Assembly (NCBI GenBank): GCA_015057605.1
Contig: SVDX01000006.1
Span: 1 to 64,000, forward strand
Reading direction: 5' to 3'
Origin: Lachnospira sp.
GTDB taxonomy: Bacteria; Bacillota; Clostridia; Lachnospirales; Lachnospiraceae
DNA length: 64,000 bases
Numbering within the stretch: the stretch's first letter is position 1; each line of letters begins with the position of its first letter. The notes beneath the pieces were generated by a model. It was not told the DNA's origin. It did no database searches and worked only from the letters and a program-made list of their open reading frames with translations. The translations under genes and the position numbers were made by a program. Below are positions 27,477-36,923 of the stretch, piece by piece.

Positions 27477-28170
27477 AGTAAGAAAGCCCCCTATTCGTTA
27501 ATTCGATTAAATGTTTAAGCTCCTCTTGTCTTTGAAGCGAGCTTTGAGTATCTTTTTGTATCAATTCGCTGAGTAAACTCTCATATTTTTTCTTTTCAAA
27601 TATCAACAATTCCTTTAAGGTTTCATTAAGCTTATTTAAATTATTCCTACCATACATATATTCTAATTGAGAATATGCCGGCTCGCTACCTTTTTTTGCC
27701 TTAATTATCTGGTAATATTTACCTTCGTCTTTTACAACATTTTCACAAACAATAGCGTATCCTATACTATGTAAATACTGCCTCACCTCATAAACCTCAC
27801 GGTGTGGCAAAAGCACAAGCTCATCTATCGTTTCAAGAAGTGTACGATTCTTATTAAGTATCTCAATAATAAGCTGACCACCCATGCCTGATATAATAAC
27901 AGTATCTGTTTCTCCTTCATTTAGCTCGTCAAGACCATTGCTTTGTCTTGTTGTTATTCTGTCTTCAAGACCAAATGCTTTTATATTCCTGATTGCTTTA
28001 TCTAAAGGTCCTTTATTGATATCCATTGCAAGTGCCGTTGGCGAAATATTATTCTTGATTAGATAAATAGGTACATAACCGTGGTCTGTACCTATATCAG
28101 CTATCCTATTTCCTACTGTAACCATATCAGCCACAGCTTTTAATCTGATTGATATTTTCAAAATATTCAC
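27466..28170 (-). CDS. trmK: tRNA (adenine(22)-N1)-methyltransferase
   Basis: A 234-residue class I SAM methyltransferase of the TrmK (YqfN) family, which methylates N1 of A22 in tRNA. The SAM-binding motif I is RIADIGTDHGYVPIYLIKN. It is followed by ALAMDINKGPLDKAIRNI, VIISGMGGQLIIEIL and LLPHREVYEVRQYLHSIGY, all diagnostic of the family. The C-terminal coiled-coil extension (about 165-230) is present. It lies 8 bp after rpoD in the macromolecular-synthesis operon. Confidence 0.92.
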   Translation of the reverse strand: MNILKISIRLKAVADMVTVGNRIADIGTDHGYVPIYLIKNNISPTALAMDINKGPLDKAIRNIKAFGLEDRITTRQSNGLDELNEGETDTVIISGMGGQLIIEILNKNRTLLETIDELVLLPHREVYEVRQYLHSIGYAIVCENVVKDEGKYYQIIKAKKGSEPAYSQLEYMYGRNNLNKLNETLKELLIFEKKKYESLLSELIQKDTQSSLQRQEELKHLIELTNRGLSYYEM

Positions 28171-28177
28171 AATCCTT

Positions 28178-29314
28178 TTAATCTAAATAATCCTTAAGCT
28201 TTCTGCTTCTGCTTGGATGACGAAGCTTTCTTAATGCCTTAGCTTCAATCTGTCTAATTCTTTCTCTTGTTACATTAAACTCTTTACCTACTTCTTCAAG
28301 AGTTCTTGCACGGCCATCCTCTAAGCCAAATCTTAATCTTAAAACCTTTTGTTCTCTTTCTGTCAAAGTTGCAAGCACTTCTCCTAACTGTTCTCTTAGA
28401 AGTGTAAATGCTGCAGCCTCTGCTGGAACAGGAACATTATCATCCTGAATAAAGTCGCCAAGATGACTATCTTCTTCTTCACCAATAGGTGTTTCAAGAG
28501 AAACCGGTTCCTGAGAAATCTTCATAATTTCACGAACTCTTTCAACTGGCATATCCATTTCTTCTGCTATTTCCTCTGGCAAAGGTTCTCTTCCAAGCTC
28601 CTGTAATTTTTGTCTTGAAACTCTTATAAGCTTATTAATTGTTTCAACCATATGAACCGGAATTCTTATAGTTCTTGCCTGATCTGCAATAGCTCTTGTT
28701 ATAGCTTGTCTTATCCACCATGTTGCATATGTTGAGAATTTAAAGCCTTTGTTATAATCAAATTTTTCTACAGCCTTTATAAGACCTAAATTACCCTCTT
28801 GAATTAAATCAAGGAATAACATACCTCTTCCTACATATCTCTTAGCAATACTTACTACAAGACGAAGATTTGCTTCTGCTAATTTTTTCTTAGCTTCTGC
28901 ATCACCATCAGCCATTTTTCTTGCTAACTCAATTTCCTCTTCTGCACTTAACAACGGAACCTTACCAATTTCCTTTAAATACATTCTTACTGGATCTTCA
29001 AGACTGATACCTTCTGGAACTGATAAATCGATTTTTTCCATATCGATTTCTTCTTCTTCAACATCAAGAGGTATATCTATATCATCCTCTTCTGTTTCAG
29101 GAGTTCCCATAAAATCGATACCATTTGTTTCAAGTGTTTCAAATATAAGCTCCATTTTCTCTGGATCTAATTGAAATTCAGCAAAATGTGTAAGGATTTC
29201 CTGATACTCTAACACATTTTTCTTTTTCTTTGCCACTTGGATAATTTCTTTGAGTCTCTCGTTAAATTTTACCATTGTTTCATCCATTGTTTTTTTCCAT
29301 CCTTCCATAGTCAT
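28178..29314 (-). CDS. rpoD: Primary sigma factor (sigma-A)
   Basis: A 378-residue housekeeping sigma factor. Region 1.2 reads [21 protein letters not shown]. Region 2 contains [26 protein letters not shown] and the -10 recognition helix [14 protein letters not shown]. Region 3 ([14 protein letters not shown]) and region 4 with the -35 helix ([20 protein letters not shown]) are complete. The N-terminal acidic section is short, as in other Clostridia. The ATG at 29314 gives the length stated, with AAGG upstream; the in-frame ATG at 29287 ([10 protein letters not shown]) is also possible. It is placed between dnaG and trmK. Confidence 0.96.
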   Translation of the reverse strand: MTMEGWKKTMDETMVKFNERLKEIIQVAKKKKNVLEYQEILTHFAEFQLDPEKMELIFETLETNGIDFMGTPETEEDDIDIPLDVEEEEIDMEKIDLSVPEGISLEDPVRMYLKEIGKVPLLSAEEEIELARKMADGDAEAKKKLAEANLRLVVSIAKRYVGRGMLFLDLIQEGNLGLIKAVEKFDYNKGFKFSTYATWWIRQAITRAIADQARTIRIPVHMVETINKLIRVSRQKLQELGREPLPEEIAEEMDMPVERVREIMKISQEPVSLETPIGEEEDSHLGDFIQDDNVPVPAEAAAFTLLREQLGEVLATLTEREQKVLRLRFGLEDGRARTLEEVGKEFNVTRERIRQIEAKALRKLRHPSRSRKLKDYLD

Positions 29315-29332
29315 TCACTATTCTTACCTTGT

Positions 29333-31093
29333 TTATAAGTAAATATGCATTTTTTGTATTTTCCCTCGTTCATATATAAGCTCCTGTAAAATGCTCAAAT
29401 CTCCATTTGCATTCTTAGTTCTATAATCGAGACTGTTTAATTTAACCTTTAATACAAGTTCATTAATTGCGCTTTCCTTTTCGTTTTTATTAAGATCTGC
29501 GCCAAGTTCTGCATTAAATATTGCAGCCACCTCTTTATGATCTTCATCATTTTCAATCATATTGATAATATTTGCCGGAGCAAGTGTTTCTTTTTCAAAC
29601 TGCTCGTACAACTTTGTCGCAACAAAATTATATAATGGCTCTATAAAATCCTCTGGTTTTACATAAGCAGATACTTTATTAAAAAGCTCTGGCTCATTTA
29701 CAAGCCATGTTAAAAGCATTTTTTGTGCGATAAGTATAGGATCATCCTGCTTGGCTATTTTTTTTGTATCCTTCTTAACCACATTTTTTACAAGACCTAA
29801 ATCATTGCCCTTATTGTTAACAAGCTGTTTTAATTCCTCCGTAGGAATGTTGTATTCCTTTGACACCGCATCAATATAAGTATTTCTTTCAAGCGACGTA
29901 GGAAAAAGCAAAATCTTATCTCTTATAGCTAAATAAAACTTGTTCTGTTCTTCTGGATTATTAAAATTATAATCATTCTCTAACTGCTTTATTTCAAACA
30001 TAAAGCCGCCCATAGCAGTCCTCATACGCTCTTTAAATTCATCTACGCCTAATGCCTTGATAAATTCATCTGGATCCTTATAAGGCTTCATATTAATAAC
30101 CTTAACCGTTATTCCAACATTACGCAGCATAGGTATCGCTCGTAACGCAGCTTTAGTTCCTGCGCCATCACTATCATAGGTCAAATAAACCTCCGACGTA
30201 AATCTTTTAAGCAAATCTGCCTGTTCGCTTGTAAATGCTGTACCCAAGGATGCCACTGCCTGTTTAAAGCCTGCCTGATGCAATGCAATTACATCCATAT
30301 ATCCTTCACATATAATTACATTTTTCTCTCTGGTACTTTTTGCCACATTAAGTCCGTATAGATTACGTCGCTTATCAAATAGCTTATTTTCTGAGGAATT
30401 AAGATATTTAGGGGTTCCATCTCCCATTACTCTTCCACCAAAGCCTATGACCTTTCCTGCCGCATTCATTATCGGAAACATTACTCTATTAAAAAATGTA
30501 TCATATGCTCCACGCTTTTCATCAAATCTTACAAGGCCTGTCTCCTTAAGTAACTCATTATCATAGCCTTTAGCCTTTAAATGCTGATATAAAGCATCTG
30601 ACTGCATCGGTGCATAACCCAAGCCAAAGCCTGTAATTGTCTCATCTGACAATCCACGATTTTTAAAATATGCAAGTCCCTTTGCACCTCTTTCAGATTT
30701 TAACTGTCTATAATAATATAACGCAGCTTCCTTATTTACTTCATACATCTTAAGCCTTAGGTCTTTTTGCGCTTTTTGTTCCTCAGACTGGCTATATTCT
30801 GGCAGTTCTACGCCAGCTCTGTCAGCCAATTGTTTCAAAGCTTCGCCAAAGGTACAATTTTCATATTTCATAATAAAGGAATATACATTGCCGCCTTCAC
30901 CACATCCAAAGCAATAAAACATTTGCTTATTAGGTGAGACAGAAAATGAAGCTGATTTTTCATTATGAAATGGACATAAACCAAAATATGAATTGCCTTT
31001 TCTGGATAGTTTGACGTAAGACGATACTACATCAACAATATCATTTTTACTCATTACTTCTTCAACAATATTATCATTACCATTCATTCTCAT
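29333..31093 (-). CDS. dnaG: DNA primase
   Basis: A primase of about 586 residues that makes RNA primers at the replication fork. The N-terminal zinc-binding domain has the ligands CPFHNE and CFGCGEGG. The TOPRIM catalytic core has VIICEGYMDVIAL and the acidic YLTYDSDGAGTKAA motif. The C-terminal helicase-binding region (about 440-586) is present and divergent. I place the start at the ATG at 31093, whose A overlaps the TGA stop of dgt (TGATG) and which has GGAAGG 4 bases upstream; the longer reading at 31105 has no such site. Confidence 0.95.
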   Translation of the reverse strand: MRMNGNDNIVEEVMSKNDIVDVVSSYVKLSRKGNSYFGLCPFHNEKSASFSVSPNKQMFYCFGCGEGGNVYSFIMKYENCTFGEALKQLADRAGVELPEYSQSEEQKAQKDLRLKMYEVNKEAALYYYRQLKSERGAKGLAYFKNRGLSDETITGFGLGYAPMQSDALYQHLKAKGYDNELLKETGLVRFDEKRGAYDTFFNRVMFPIMNAAGKVIGFGGRVMGDGTPKYLNSSENKLFDKRRNLYGLNVAKSTREKNVIICEGYMDVIALHQAGFKQAVASLGTAFTSEQADLLKRFTSEVYLTYDSDGAGTKAALRAIPMLRNVGITVKVINMKPYKDPDEFIKALGVDEFKERMRTAMGGFMFEIKQLENDYNFNNPEEQNKFYLAIRDKILLFPTSLERNTYIDAVSKEYNIPTEELKQLVNNKGNDLGLVKNVVKKDTKKIAKQDDPILIAQKMLLTWLVNEPELFNKVSAYVKPEDFIEPLYNFVATKLYEQFEKETLAPANIINMIENDEDHKEVAAIFNAELGADLNKNEKESAINELVLKVKLNSLDYRTKNANGDLSILQELIYERGKIQKMHIYL

Positions 31094-32100
31094 CAAACCT
31101 TCCATGACATAGGTATAAATATCTCATCAAACTTTGCAACTGCATACTGATCCGACATACCAGCTATGTAGTCGCAAACTATTCTTTCCTTTGTTTCGTT
31201 GTGTTCTTCCATAAACTGCAAATAGCTTTCCGGTAACACATTTACATTATCCATATAGTAATTATATAACTCTATAAGGAGCTTATGTGCCTTTACCTCT
31301 TCACTTTTCGCAGTTGGATTTGTATATAAATGCTCGAACATAAACTTTCTAAGACCGCTCATTGCCGCCTCAATATCTGCGGACATAATAACGTCTGGTT
31401 TATCCTCGCTCATTTTAATAATATCATTAATCAAGGTATTTAAACGTGATTTTGTGCTGTTACCCAAAACATCCGAATACATTTTAGGAATATCCGTTTC
31501 TTTAAAAATATTAGCACGAATTGCATCATCAATATCGTGATTAATATATGCTATCTTATCTGCAAGCCTTACTATCTTACCCTCAAGTGTAGAAGGATTA
31601 CCCGTTGTTCTATGATTAAGTATTCCATCACGAACTTCCTTTGTAAGATTAAGACCCTTTCCATCCTTTTCAAGAACTTCTACAACGCGCACACTTTGTA
31701 TATAATGTGCAAATCCATATGGGCACACCTCATTCAATGCTCGCTCTCCCGCATGGCCAAATGGCGTATGACCCAAATCATGACCAAGCGCAATCGCCTC
31801 TGTAAGATCCTCATTAAGTCTTAAGGCTCTTGCAAGACTTCTTGCTATCTGCGACACCTCAAGTGTATGCACTAATCTTGTTCTATAATGATCACCCTCA
31901 GGCGATAAAAAAACCTGAGTCTTATGCTTAAGTCTTCTAAAGGATTTGCAATGCAAAATTCTATCTCTATCTCGTTGATAGATGGTTCTTACATCACAAG
32001 GCTCTTCATATCTGTCCCTACCTTTAGAATCAATACTAAATGCTGCATATTGACTCAAATTCTCTTTTTCTCTTTGTTCTTGTTTTTCGCGAATATTCAT
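31093..32100 (-). CDS. dgt: dGTPase-like HD triphosphohydrolase
   Basis: A 335-residue HD-superfamily dNTP triphosphohydrolase, which converts dGTP (or other dNTPs) to the nucleoside and tripolyphosphate. The ligands are HTLEV (H), ALGHDLGHTPFGHAGE (HD and following His) and KIAYINHDIDDAI (late D), along with the family segment RDRILHCKSFRRLKHKTQVF. It is the first gene of the dgt-dnaG-rpoD-trmK-nif3-kinase operon, a typical Firmicute arrangement that links dNTP control with replication and transcription. A TTGACA/TATAAG promoter precedes it. Confidence 0.93.
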   Translation of the reverse strand: MNIREKQEQREKENLSQYAAFSIDSKGRDRYEEPCDVRTIYQRDRDRILHCKSFRRLKHKTQVFLSPEGDHYRTRLVHTLEVSQIARSLARALRLNEDLTEAIALGHDLGHTPFGHAGERALNEVCPYGFAHYIQSVRVVEVLEKDGKGLNLTKEVRDGILNHRTTGNPSTLEGKIVRLADKIAYINHDIDDAIRANIFKETDIPKMYSDVLGNSTKSRLNTLINDIIKMSEDKPDVIMSADIEAAMSGLRKFMFEHLYTNPTAKSEEVKAHKLLIELYNYYMDNVNVLPESYLQFMEEHNETKERIVCDYIAGMSDQYAVAKFDEIFIPMSWKV

Positions 32101-32151
32101 AAGTAGCTACCCTTAACTCCATTCTAAAACGATAGTAAAAATTTCGAGTTC

Positions 32152-32179
32152 CTTATATTTATTCTACAACATTTGTCAA
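32152..32179 (-). promoter_or_regulatory. Promoter of the dgt-dnaG-rpoD operon
   Basis: On the minus strand TTGACA (32179-32174) and TATAAG (32157-32152) are separated by 16 bp, about 50 bp before the dgt ATG. It is the only clear promoter seen upstream of this operon. Confidence 0.75.
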
Positions 32180-32193
32180 AATCCTTTATTTTT

Positions 32194-32553
32194 TTAACTA
32201 ATTATTGCACCAAATATTCCACCACCAACACAACTTGCTAAAATCGCAAAAATATTTGTCACATCACTATTAAAGCCTCTGTTCATTACAAATGAGACTA
32301 TCATTAACACCATAAAATATATAAGTCCCATTACAAATCCCCACATAACTCTTTTATTTTTTCTAAGCTTTGCCATTATAAAACCACAAACTAAGGTTGA
32401 TAAAACATAAATCACTACAATACCTATTTTTATCTGTCCCTGTGATAATTGCATCTTATAAAGCAAAAAGGCAAGTATAAGTAGCATCACTACTGTCAAT
32501 ATGTAGCCAAGAATTAATACCTTTGCAGCATCTGCGATAATCTTTTTTTGCAT
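32194..32553 (-). CDS. TIGR04086 family membrane protein
   Basis: A 119-residue protein with four predicted membrane helices (about 10-32, 42-60, 68-90 and 100-118). It has the short charged loop AKLRKNKRVMWGFVMGLIYF that typifies the TIGR04086 family found in Clostridia. The family has no known function. The gene lies alone between the dgt promoter and the divergent CorC-like gene. Confidence 0.75.
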   Translation of the reverse strand: MQKKIIADAAKVLILGYILTVVMLLILAFLLYKMQLSQGQIKIGIVVIYVLSTLVCGFIMAKLRKNKRVMWGFVMGLIYFMVLMIVSFVMNRGFNSDVTNIFAILASCVGGGIFGAIIS

Positions 32554-32628
32554 TTTTTAACCCCTTTCATATATGCTAATATTAGTATATTTTTGAATTT
32601 TCTTAAATAGACCACTATTTAGAGTCAT

Positions 32629-32657
32629 TTGACAAATCATCAAAAATATATTATTAT
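32629..32657 (+). promoter_or_regulatory. Promoter of the CorC-type gene
   Basis: TTGACA (32629-32634) and TATTAT (32652-32657) are 17 bp apart, 38 bp before the TTG start codon. Confidence 0.75.
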
Positions 32658-32695
32658 GGTGACATATTATTTTTTTTAAGAGGAGATGATTTTTT

Positions 32696-33973
32696 TTGGA
32701 CCCCAATGTGATCCTATCAATTACTTTATTTTTACTAATTATTATGTCTGCATTATTTTCATGTGCAGAAACAACCTTTATGACAGTTAACCGCATTAGA
32801 GTGTTAGCTATGGTAGAGGACGGCAATAAAAAAGCAGAGCTAGTTATTAAGATTCTTGATAATCAGCCAAAAATGTTAAGTGCTGTATTAATCGGCAACA
32901 ACTTAGTTAATATTTCCGCTTCAGCAATAGCTACTACACTTGCCATCAACCTTATAGGTAATGAAGCAGTTAGTATTGCTACTGGTCTTTTAACCTTTAT
33001 TGTTTTGATTTTTGGCGAAATTACGCCAAAAAACATTGCAACAGTTCACGCTAACAAGCTTGCATTAGTATATGCACCTTTTATAAATGCTTTAATGTGG
33101 ATACTTACGCCGGTTATCTTTATAATTAACAAATTAGCTTTTGTCGTATTGTTATTATTTAAGATAAACCCAAACAACAAATCTAACTCTTATACTGAAG
33201 AGGAGATTAGAACTATAGTATCCGTAAGTCACGAAGAAGGTGTCATTGAAAGCCAGGAAAAAGAAATTATTGAAAATATTTTTGATTTTGGTGATTCTTT
33301 GGCTAAGGATATTATGATTCCAAGAATTGATATGACCTTTATCAATATAGACAGCTCATATCACGACATTATTGAAACTTTCAAATCTGAGAAATATACT
33401 CGTTTCCCTGTTTATAAAGACAGTACAGATAACGTTGTAGGTATTATCAATGTTAAGGACTTACTCCTTTATGATAATCCGGACACCTTCTCAGTTAAAG
33501 ATATATTAAGAGAACCATATTTTACATATGAGTTTAAGAAAACATCTGATTTAATGGATGAATTACGTAAGACAACTAACAATATTACTATCGTACTTGA
33601 TGAATACGGTATGGCCGTTGGTATGATTACTCTTGAAGATCTTCTTGAGGAAATTGTTGGCGAGATTCGTGATGAATATGACTATGACGAAGAAGAAGAC
33701 ATCCAACAACTTAGCGAAAATGAATACATCATTGATGGTAACACAAAGTTAGATGATATTAACGAAGCCTTTGATTTAAGTATTGATTCAAAAGAATATG
33801 ATTCTATCGCAGGTCTTGTAATCGAAACACTTGATAAGATTCCTGAAAATGGCGATGAAATGGATATCGAAAATCTTCATTTCACTGTGACCTCTGTTGA
33901 TAAAAATCGTATAGAAAAAGTAAAATTAATAATCAATCCAATTGAAGATAATAGCGAAGATACCAAAGACTAA
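32696..33973 (+). CDS. CNNM/CorC-type membrane protein (hemolysin family)
   Basis: A 425-residue protein with a DUF21 (CNNM) membrane domain (about 1-175, about four helices, starting SITLFLLIIMSALFSCAETTFMT) and two CBS domains (about 200-330). The latter contain DIMIPRIDMTFI, RFPVYKDSTDNVVGIINVKDLL and IVLDEYGMAVGMITLEDLLEEIVGEI. A C-terminal CorC_HlyC domain (about 345-415) ends the protein. The family is implicated in magnesium or other cation efflux; the hemolysin name is historical. The start is TTG at 32696, with AGGAGA about 10 bases upstream; the nearby ATG at 32686 is out of frame. The promoter and terminator make it monocistronic. Confidence 0.88.
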   Translation: MDPNVILSITLFLLIIMSALFSCAETTFMTVNRIRVLAMVEDGNKKAELVIKILDNQPKMLSAVLIGNNLVNISASAIATTLAINLIGNEAVSIATGLLTFIVLIFGEITPKNIATVHANKLALVYAPFINALMWILTPVIFIINKLAFVVLLLFKINPNNKSNSYTEEEIRTIVSVSHEEGVIESQEKEIIENIFDFGDSLAKDIMIPRIDMTFINIDSSYHDIIETFKSEKYTRFPVYKDSTDNVVGIINVKDLLLYDNPDTFSVKDILREPYFTYEFKKTSDLMDELRKTTNNITIVLDEYGMAVGMITLEDLLEEIVGEIRDEYDYDEEEDIQQLSENEYIIDGNTKLDDINEAFDLSIDSKEYDSIAGLVIETLDKIPENGDEMDIENLHFTVTSVDKNRIEKVKLIINPIEDNSEDTKD

Positions 33974-33975
33974 TT

Positions 33976-34000
33976 AAGGGAGCTTTTAGCTCCCTTTTAT
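33976..34000 (+). terminator. Terminator of the CorC-type gene
   Basis: AAGGGAGC and GCTCCCTT form an 8-bp stem with a 5-base loop followed by TTAT. It also faces the convergent ParA-like gene. Confidence 0.75.
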
Positions 34001-34022
34001 CATATCTAAGTATTATTCATTA

Positions 34023-34826
34023 TTATCTTCTTGCGTAACCTTCCAATTCTCGTACTATCATCTTTGCTATTTGTTTTATATCTGATATAAACATATCATT
34101 ACTCTGTTCATCCAATGCATTTAGATTTCTTCTAATAAATTGCTTTGCGTTACCGTTTTTTAAAGCCTCTTTATATCTGTCACACTGTGATATTTCATAT
34201 ACTCTGTTCATTGGAACTCTATACTTATCACAGAATCCCTTTTTATAAAAACCTTTTCTATTATCACTATTATTGATTATATAAAAAGTTCTATCCCTAT
34301 CCATAAAATTAAGTTTCATAAATGCATCAATTTCCTTGGAGTTGTCCATAAAATTAACTATTACCATATCTGACAGTTCATTAATCTTATTACAAATTGT
34401 ATCATAACCACTGCTATTATCAATAAAGCTAACTTCAAATTCGCGATTACATTTATTAAGAATAGCAGATATCATGTTATTCATTCTTTCCTCGTACACT
34501 ACTCGACTATTCTTCTTTGTGGAAGGCAAATAAAATGCATTATCCTTTATAACCTCCACGGCATACTCCTTAATACTCGCTTCTTTTTTGTCACTTATAT
34601 TATTTAATACCGCATCAATACCTCCATCAATATAATATATAAACTCTTCCTTTACCTGTCCTGAATTAGTACAATCCATAAAAGACATTTCCAGATTGTT
34701 ATAATCATACTCGCTCTGAAAAACAATTGACTTTAACCCATACAGGTACATAACTGTATATGAAATCGCTGTAACATTATTCGTTACACTATTGCCTCTA
34801 AAAGGGCTCCAGAATGAAATATTCAT
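34023..34826 (-). CDS. Degenerate ParA/CpsD-like protein
   Basis: A 267-residue soluble protein. The N-terminus ISFWSPFRGNSVTNNVTAISY sits where ParA/MinD/CpaE proteins have the deviant Walker A, in the style WSP.HGQ.G.T.N. The position of the phosphate-binding lysine is not occupied by Lys, and the switch acidic motif is not obvious (MVIVNFMDNSKEID). It is therefore likely an ATPase-dead or much altered member of the SIMIBI class. Related genes in Clostridia lie near pilus, capsule or septum genes, but nothing of that kind is adjacent here. It has its own promoter with an inverted repeat and a leader of about 120 nt. Confidence 0.55.
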   Translation of the reverse strand: MNISFWSPFRGNSVTNNVTAISYTVMYLYGLKSIVFQSEYDYNNLEMSFMDCTNSGQVKEEFIYYIDGGIDAVLNNISDKKEASIKEYAVEVIKDNAFYLPSTKKNSRVVYEERMNNMISAILNKCNREFEVSFIDNSSGYDTICNKINELSDMVIVNFMDNSKEIDAFMKLNFMDRDRTFYIINNSDNRKGFYKKGFCDKYRVPMNRVYEISQCDRYKEALKNGNAKQFIRRNLNALDEQSNDMFISDIKQIAKMIVRELEGYARR

Positions 34827-34953
34827 ATGTATACTCCTTTCCCCCTAATGATATATAATAATGACCCGCATTATCTCACTAAGGCTATAATCTTAATTCT
34901 TGAGGAAAAGCACCTAGAAAATAGGTAATTTAGAAATACTTAGATATGCTATA

Positions 34954-34984
34954 ATTATAAAACATTTACATAAAGTTGTAAATG
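34954..34984 (-). promoter_or_regulatory. Promoter with inverted-repeat operator for the ParA-like gene
   Basis: On the minus strand TTTACA (34982-34977) and TATAAT (34959-34954) are 17 bp apart. The -35 box lies inside a perfect inverted repeat, CATTTACA-N6-TGTAAATG (34984-34963). The transcript would have a leader of about 120 nt containing two small hairpins (ACCTA/TAGGT and ATAATG/CATTAT), but it matches no riboswitch I know. Confidence 0.55.
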
Positions 34985-35030
34985 CATACTCTCTTAGTTG
35001 CTGTCAATTTTACGATTTGCACAAAATTAC

Positions 35031-35072
35031 ATCAAACAAATTAGGCGAGTTTACCATTGCAAACTCGCCTAA
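35031..35072 (-). terminator. Stem-loop terminating the ddl-murF-folA operon
   Basis: TTAGGCGAGTTT (35041-35052) pairs with AAACTCGCCTAA (35061-35072). On the minus strand TTTGTTTGATG follows, a weak T-run. Confidence 0.7.
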
Positions 35073-35076
35073 TATA

Positions 35077-35550
35077 TTATTTTCTCACAAATGTATAATA
35101 TGTATAAGGTATTTCTCCTTCAATTCTTTCTTCAAATACCTTTTCAAATTCTTCTTCTGTTACCTCAGGGAAGAATGTATCTCCTTCTATCTCCATATCA
35201 ATAATTGTAAGATATATCTTATCAACATATGGAAATGCTTCCTTATACACACGTCCACCACCAGCTACAAATACCTCTTCATCCATATCCTTTACCATAT
35301 CATAAGCTTCCATAAAGCTTCCAACGGTTGTACAGTTTTCTTCTTCGACCTTTATGGAATTAGATATAAGTATTGTTTTTCTCTTAGGAAGTGGTTTCCC
35401 AATTTCTTCAAAGGAACGCCTACCCATTATAAGTGTATTACCTGTTGTAAGCTCACGAAATCTTACCTGCTCACCTTTAATTCTCCAAGGTATTTTTCCT
35501 TCATTGCCTATTACCCAATTTTTTGTAACTGCTACTATTATTGATAACAT
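35077..35550 (-). CDS. folA: Dihydrofolate reductase
   Basis: A 157-residue enzyme of normal length that reduces dihydrofolate with NADPH. The N-terminus MLSIIVAVTKNWVIGNEGKIPW holds the Met20-loop region, followed by FRELTTGNTLIMGRRSFEEIGKPLP (substrate and NADPH phosphate contacts) and EVFVAGGGRVYKEAFPYVDKIYLT (the GG cofactor motif). The start overlaps the end of murF by 13 bp, so the two are coupled. Folate metabolism is not otherwise represented in the window. Confidence 0.95.
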   Translation of the reverse strand: MLSIIVAVTKNWVIGNEGKIPWRIKGEQVRFRELTTGNTLIMGRRSFEEIGKPLPKRKTILISNSIKVEEENCTTVGSFMEAYDMVKDMDEEVFVAGGGRVYKEAFPYVDKIYLTIIDMEIEGDTFFPEVTEEEFEKVFEERIEGEIPYTYYTFVRK

Positions 35551-36905
35551 TTCAATTCCTCCACTATTTTATCAAAATGCATTCCATGTGATGCCTTTAT
35601 AAGTACTGTATCATTAGCTTTCAAATGCTTTGATAAATCTTCTAACAACTCATCTCTTGTATCGTACATTAACACATCAATCTTTAGATTTTCTTTAACC
35701 GCTTTCGCAATATTTTTTGCAAGTGTACCTGCAGTTATAAGCAAATCTATTTGCTTAGTTGCAAGATACTTTCCTACCTCATAATGTAATAGTGATTCAT
35801 TTTCACCAAGTTCAAACATATCACCAAGTATTGCTACTTTTCTTGTCGTAGCCTTATCAAGTACATCTATTGATGCCTTCATAGATACTGGATTTGCATT
35901 ATAACAATCATCTATTATTGTTAAATACTTTGTAGTAATTATATTGTTACGACCACCAACTGGTTTAAGTGCCGCAATTCCCTTTACTATCTCTTCATCT
36001 GAAAGTTCTAATATCTTACCTACAGCATATGCCGTCAAAGCATTATTTACCATATGAACACCTGGAATATTAACTCTTGCTTTAATTGAATACTTTCCAT
36101 CAACAATATCAAACTCAGTACCTACAAGTCCTTCATCCTTAAGGTTATTTGCATATATTGTATTTTCCTTTGAGAATCCTACATATACAGGCTTTATACC
36201 ATTAACATCCTTAATAGTTATAAGCTTATCATCATCACCATTTAGGACGATATATCCATTTTCACAGGAATAATCAAATATCTCTGTTTTAGCCTTTAAC
36301 ACACCATCTCTATCTATTAAGTTTTCCAAATGACATGTACCTATATTGGTAAGAATACAAACATCCGGCTTAGCTATTTTACTAAGTCTATGCATCTCAC
36401 CAAAATCACTTATTCCCATCTCAACCACTGCAACCTCATGTTCTTTGCGAATCTTAAGTATTGTTAGTGGCAGACCTATTTCGTTATTAAAATTGCCTTC
36501 TGTCTTTAAAACCTTGTATTTTGTCTCAAGCACCGAAGCCACCATTTCTTTAGTACTGGTTTTGCCTACACTGCCTGTAATGCCTATAACTGTTATCTGC
36601 AAATTTTCTCTGTAAAATTCAGCAATGTCCTTAAGAGCCATAAGACTTGACTCTACCAAAATATATGGCTTATCAGTGTCTAATTCTTTTTCACTTATAA
36701 CACAAAGTGCTCCCTTTTGGTACACATCATTAATATAATTATGACCATCCGTTTTTTCACCCTTAACAGCAATAAACAAACCATCCTTTTCAATCTGTCT
36801 GCTATCAATTGTTGCCATTGTTATCGTCTCATCTTTCAAGGTTTCATCGCCAATATATCTGCCGCCACATGCATTTGCAATATTTAACAATGTCATATTT
36901 TCCAT
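35538..36905 (-). CDS. murF: UDP-N-acetylmuramoyl-tripeptide--D-alanyl-D-alanine ligase
   Basis: A 455-residue Mur ligase that adds D-Ala-D-Ala to the UDP-MurNAc-tripeptide. The N-terminal domain has TIDSRQIEKDGLFIAVKGEKTDGHNYI. The ATP site is GITGSVGKTSTKEMV, with VVEMGISDFGEMHRL, TNIGTCHLENL and the C-terminal IIDDCYNANPVSMKASIDVL. The length is normal. It lies 18 bp after ddl, which supplies its substrate, and overlaps folA. Confidence 0.95.
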   Translation of the reverse strand: MENMTLLNIANACGGRYIGDETLKDETITMATIDSRQIEKDGLFIAVKGEKTDGHNYINDVYQKGALCVISEKELDTDKPYILVESSLMALKDIAEFYRENLQITVIGITGSVGKTSTKEMVASVLETKYKVLKTEGNFNNEIGLPLTILKIRKEHEVAVVEMGISDFGEMHRLSKIAKPDVCILTNIGTCHLENLIDRDGVLKAKTEIFDYSCENGYIVLNGDDDKLITIKDVNGIKPVYVGFSKENTIYANNLKDEGLVGTEFDIVDGKYSIKARVNIPGVHMVNNALTAYAVGKILELSDEEIVKGIAALKPVGGRNNIITTKYLTIIDDCYNANPVSMKASIDVLDKATTRKVAILGDMFELGENESLLHYEVGKYLATKQIDLLITAGTLAKNIAKAVKENLKIDVLMYDTRDELLEDLSKHLKANDTVLIKASHGMHFDKIVEELKCYQ

Positions 36906-36923
36906 ACTAAACTACGCTCCGAT

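Noticed and set aside
34827..34953. Leader of the ParA-like gene as a riboswitch
   Set aside because: Two short hairpins but none of the conserved cores of known riboswitch classes could be recognised.
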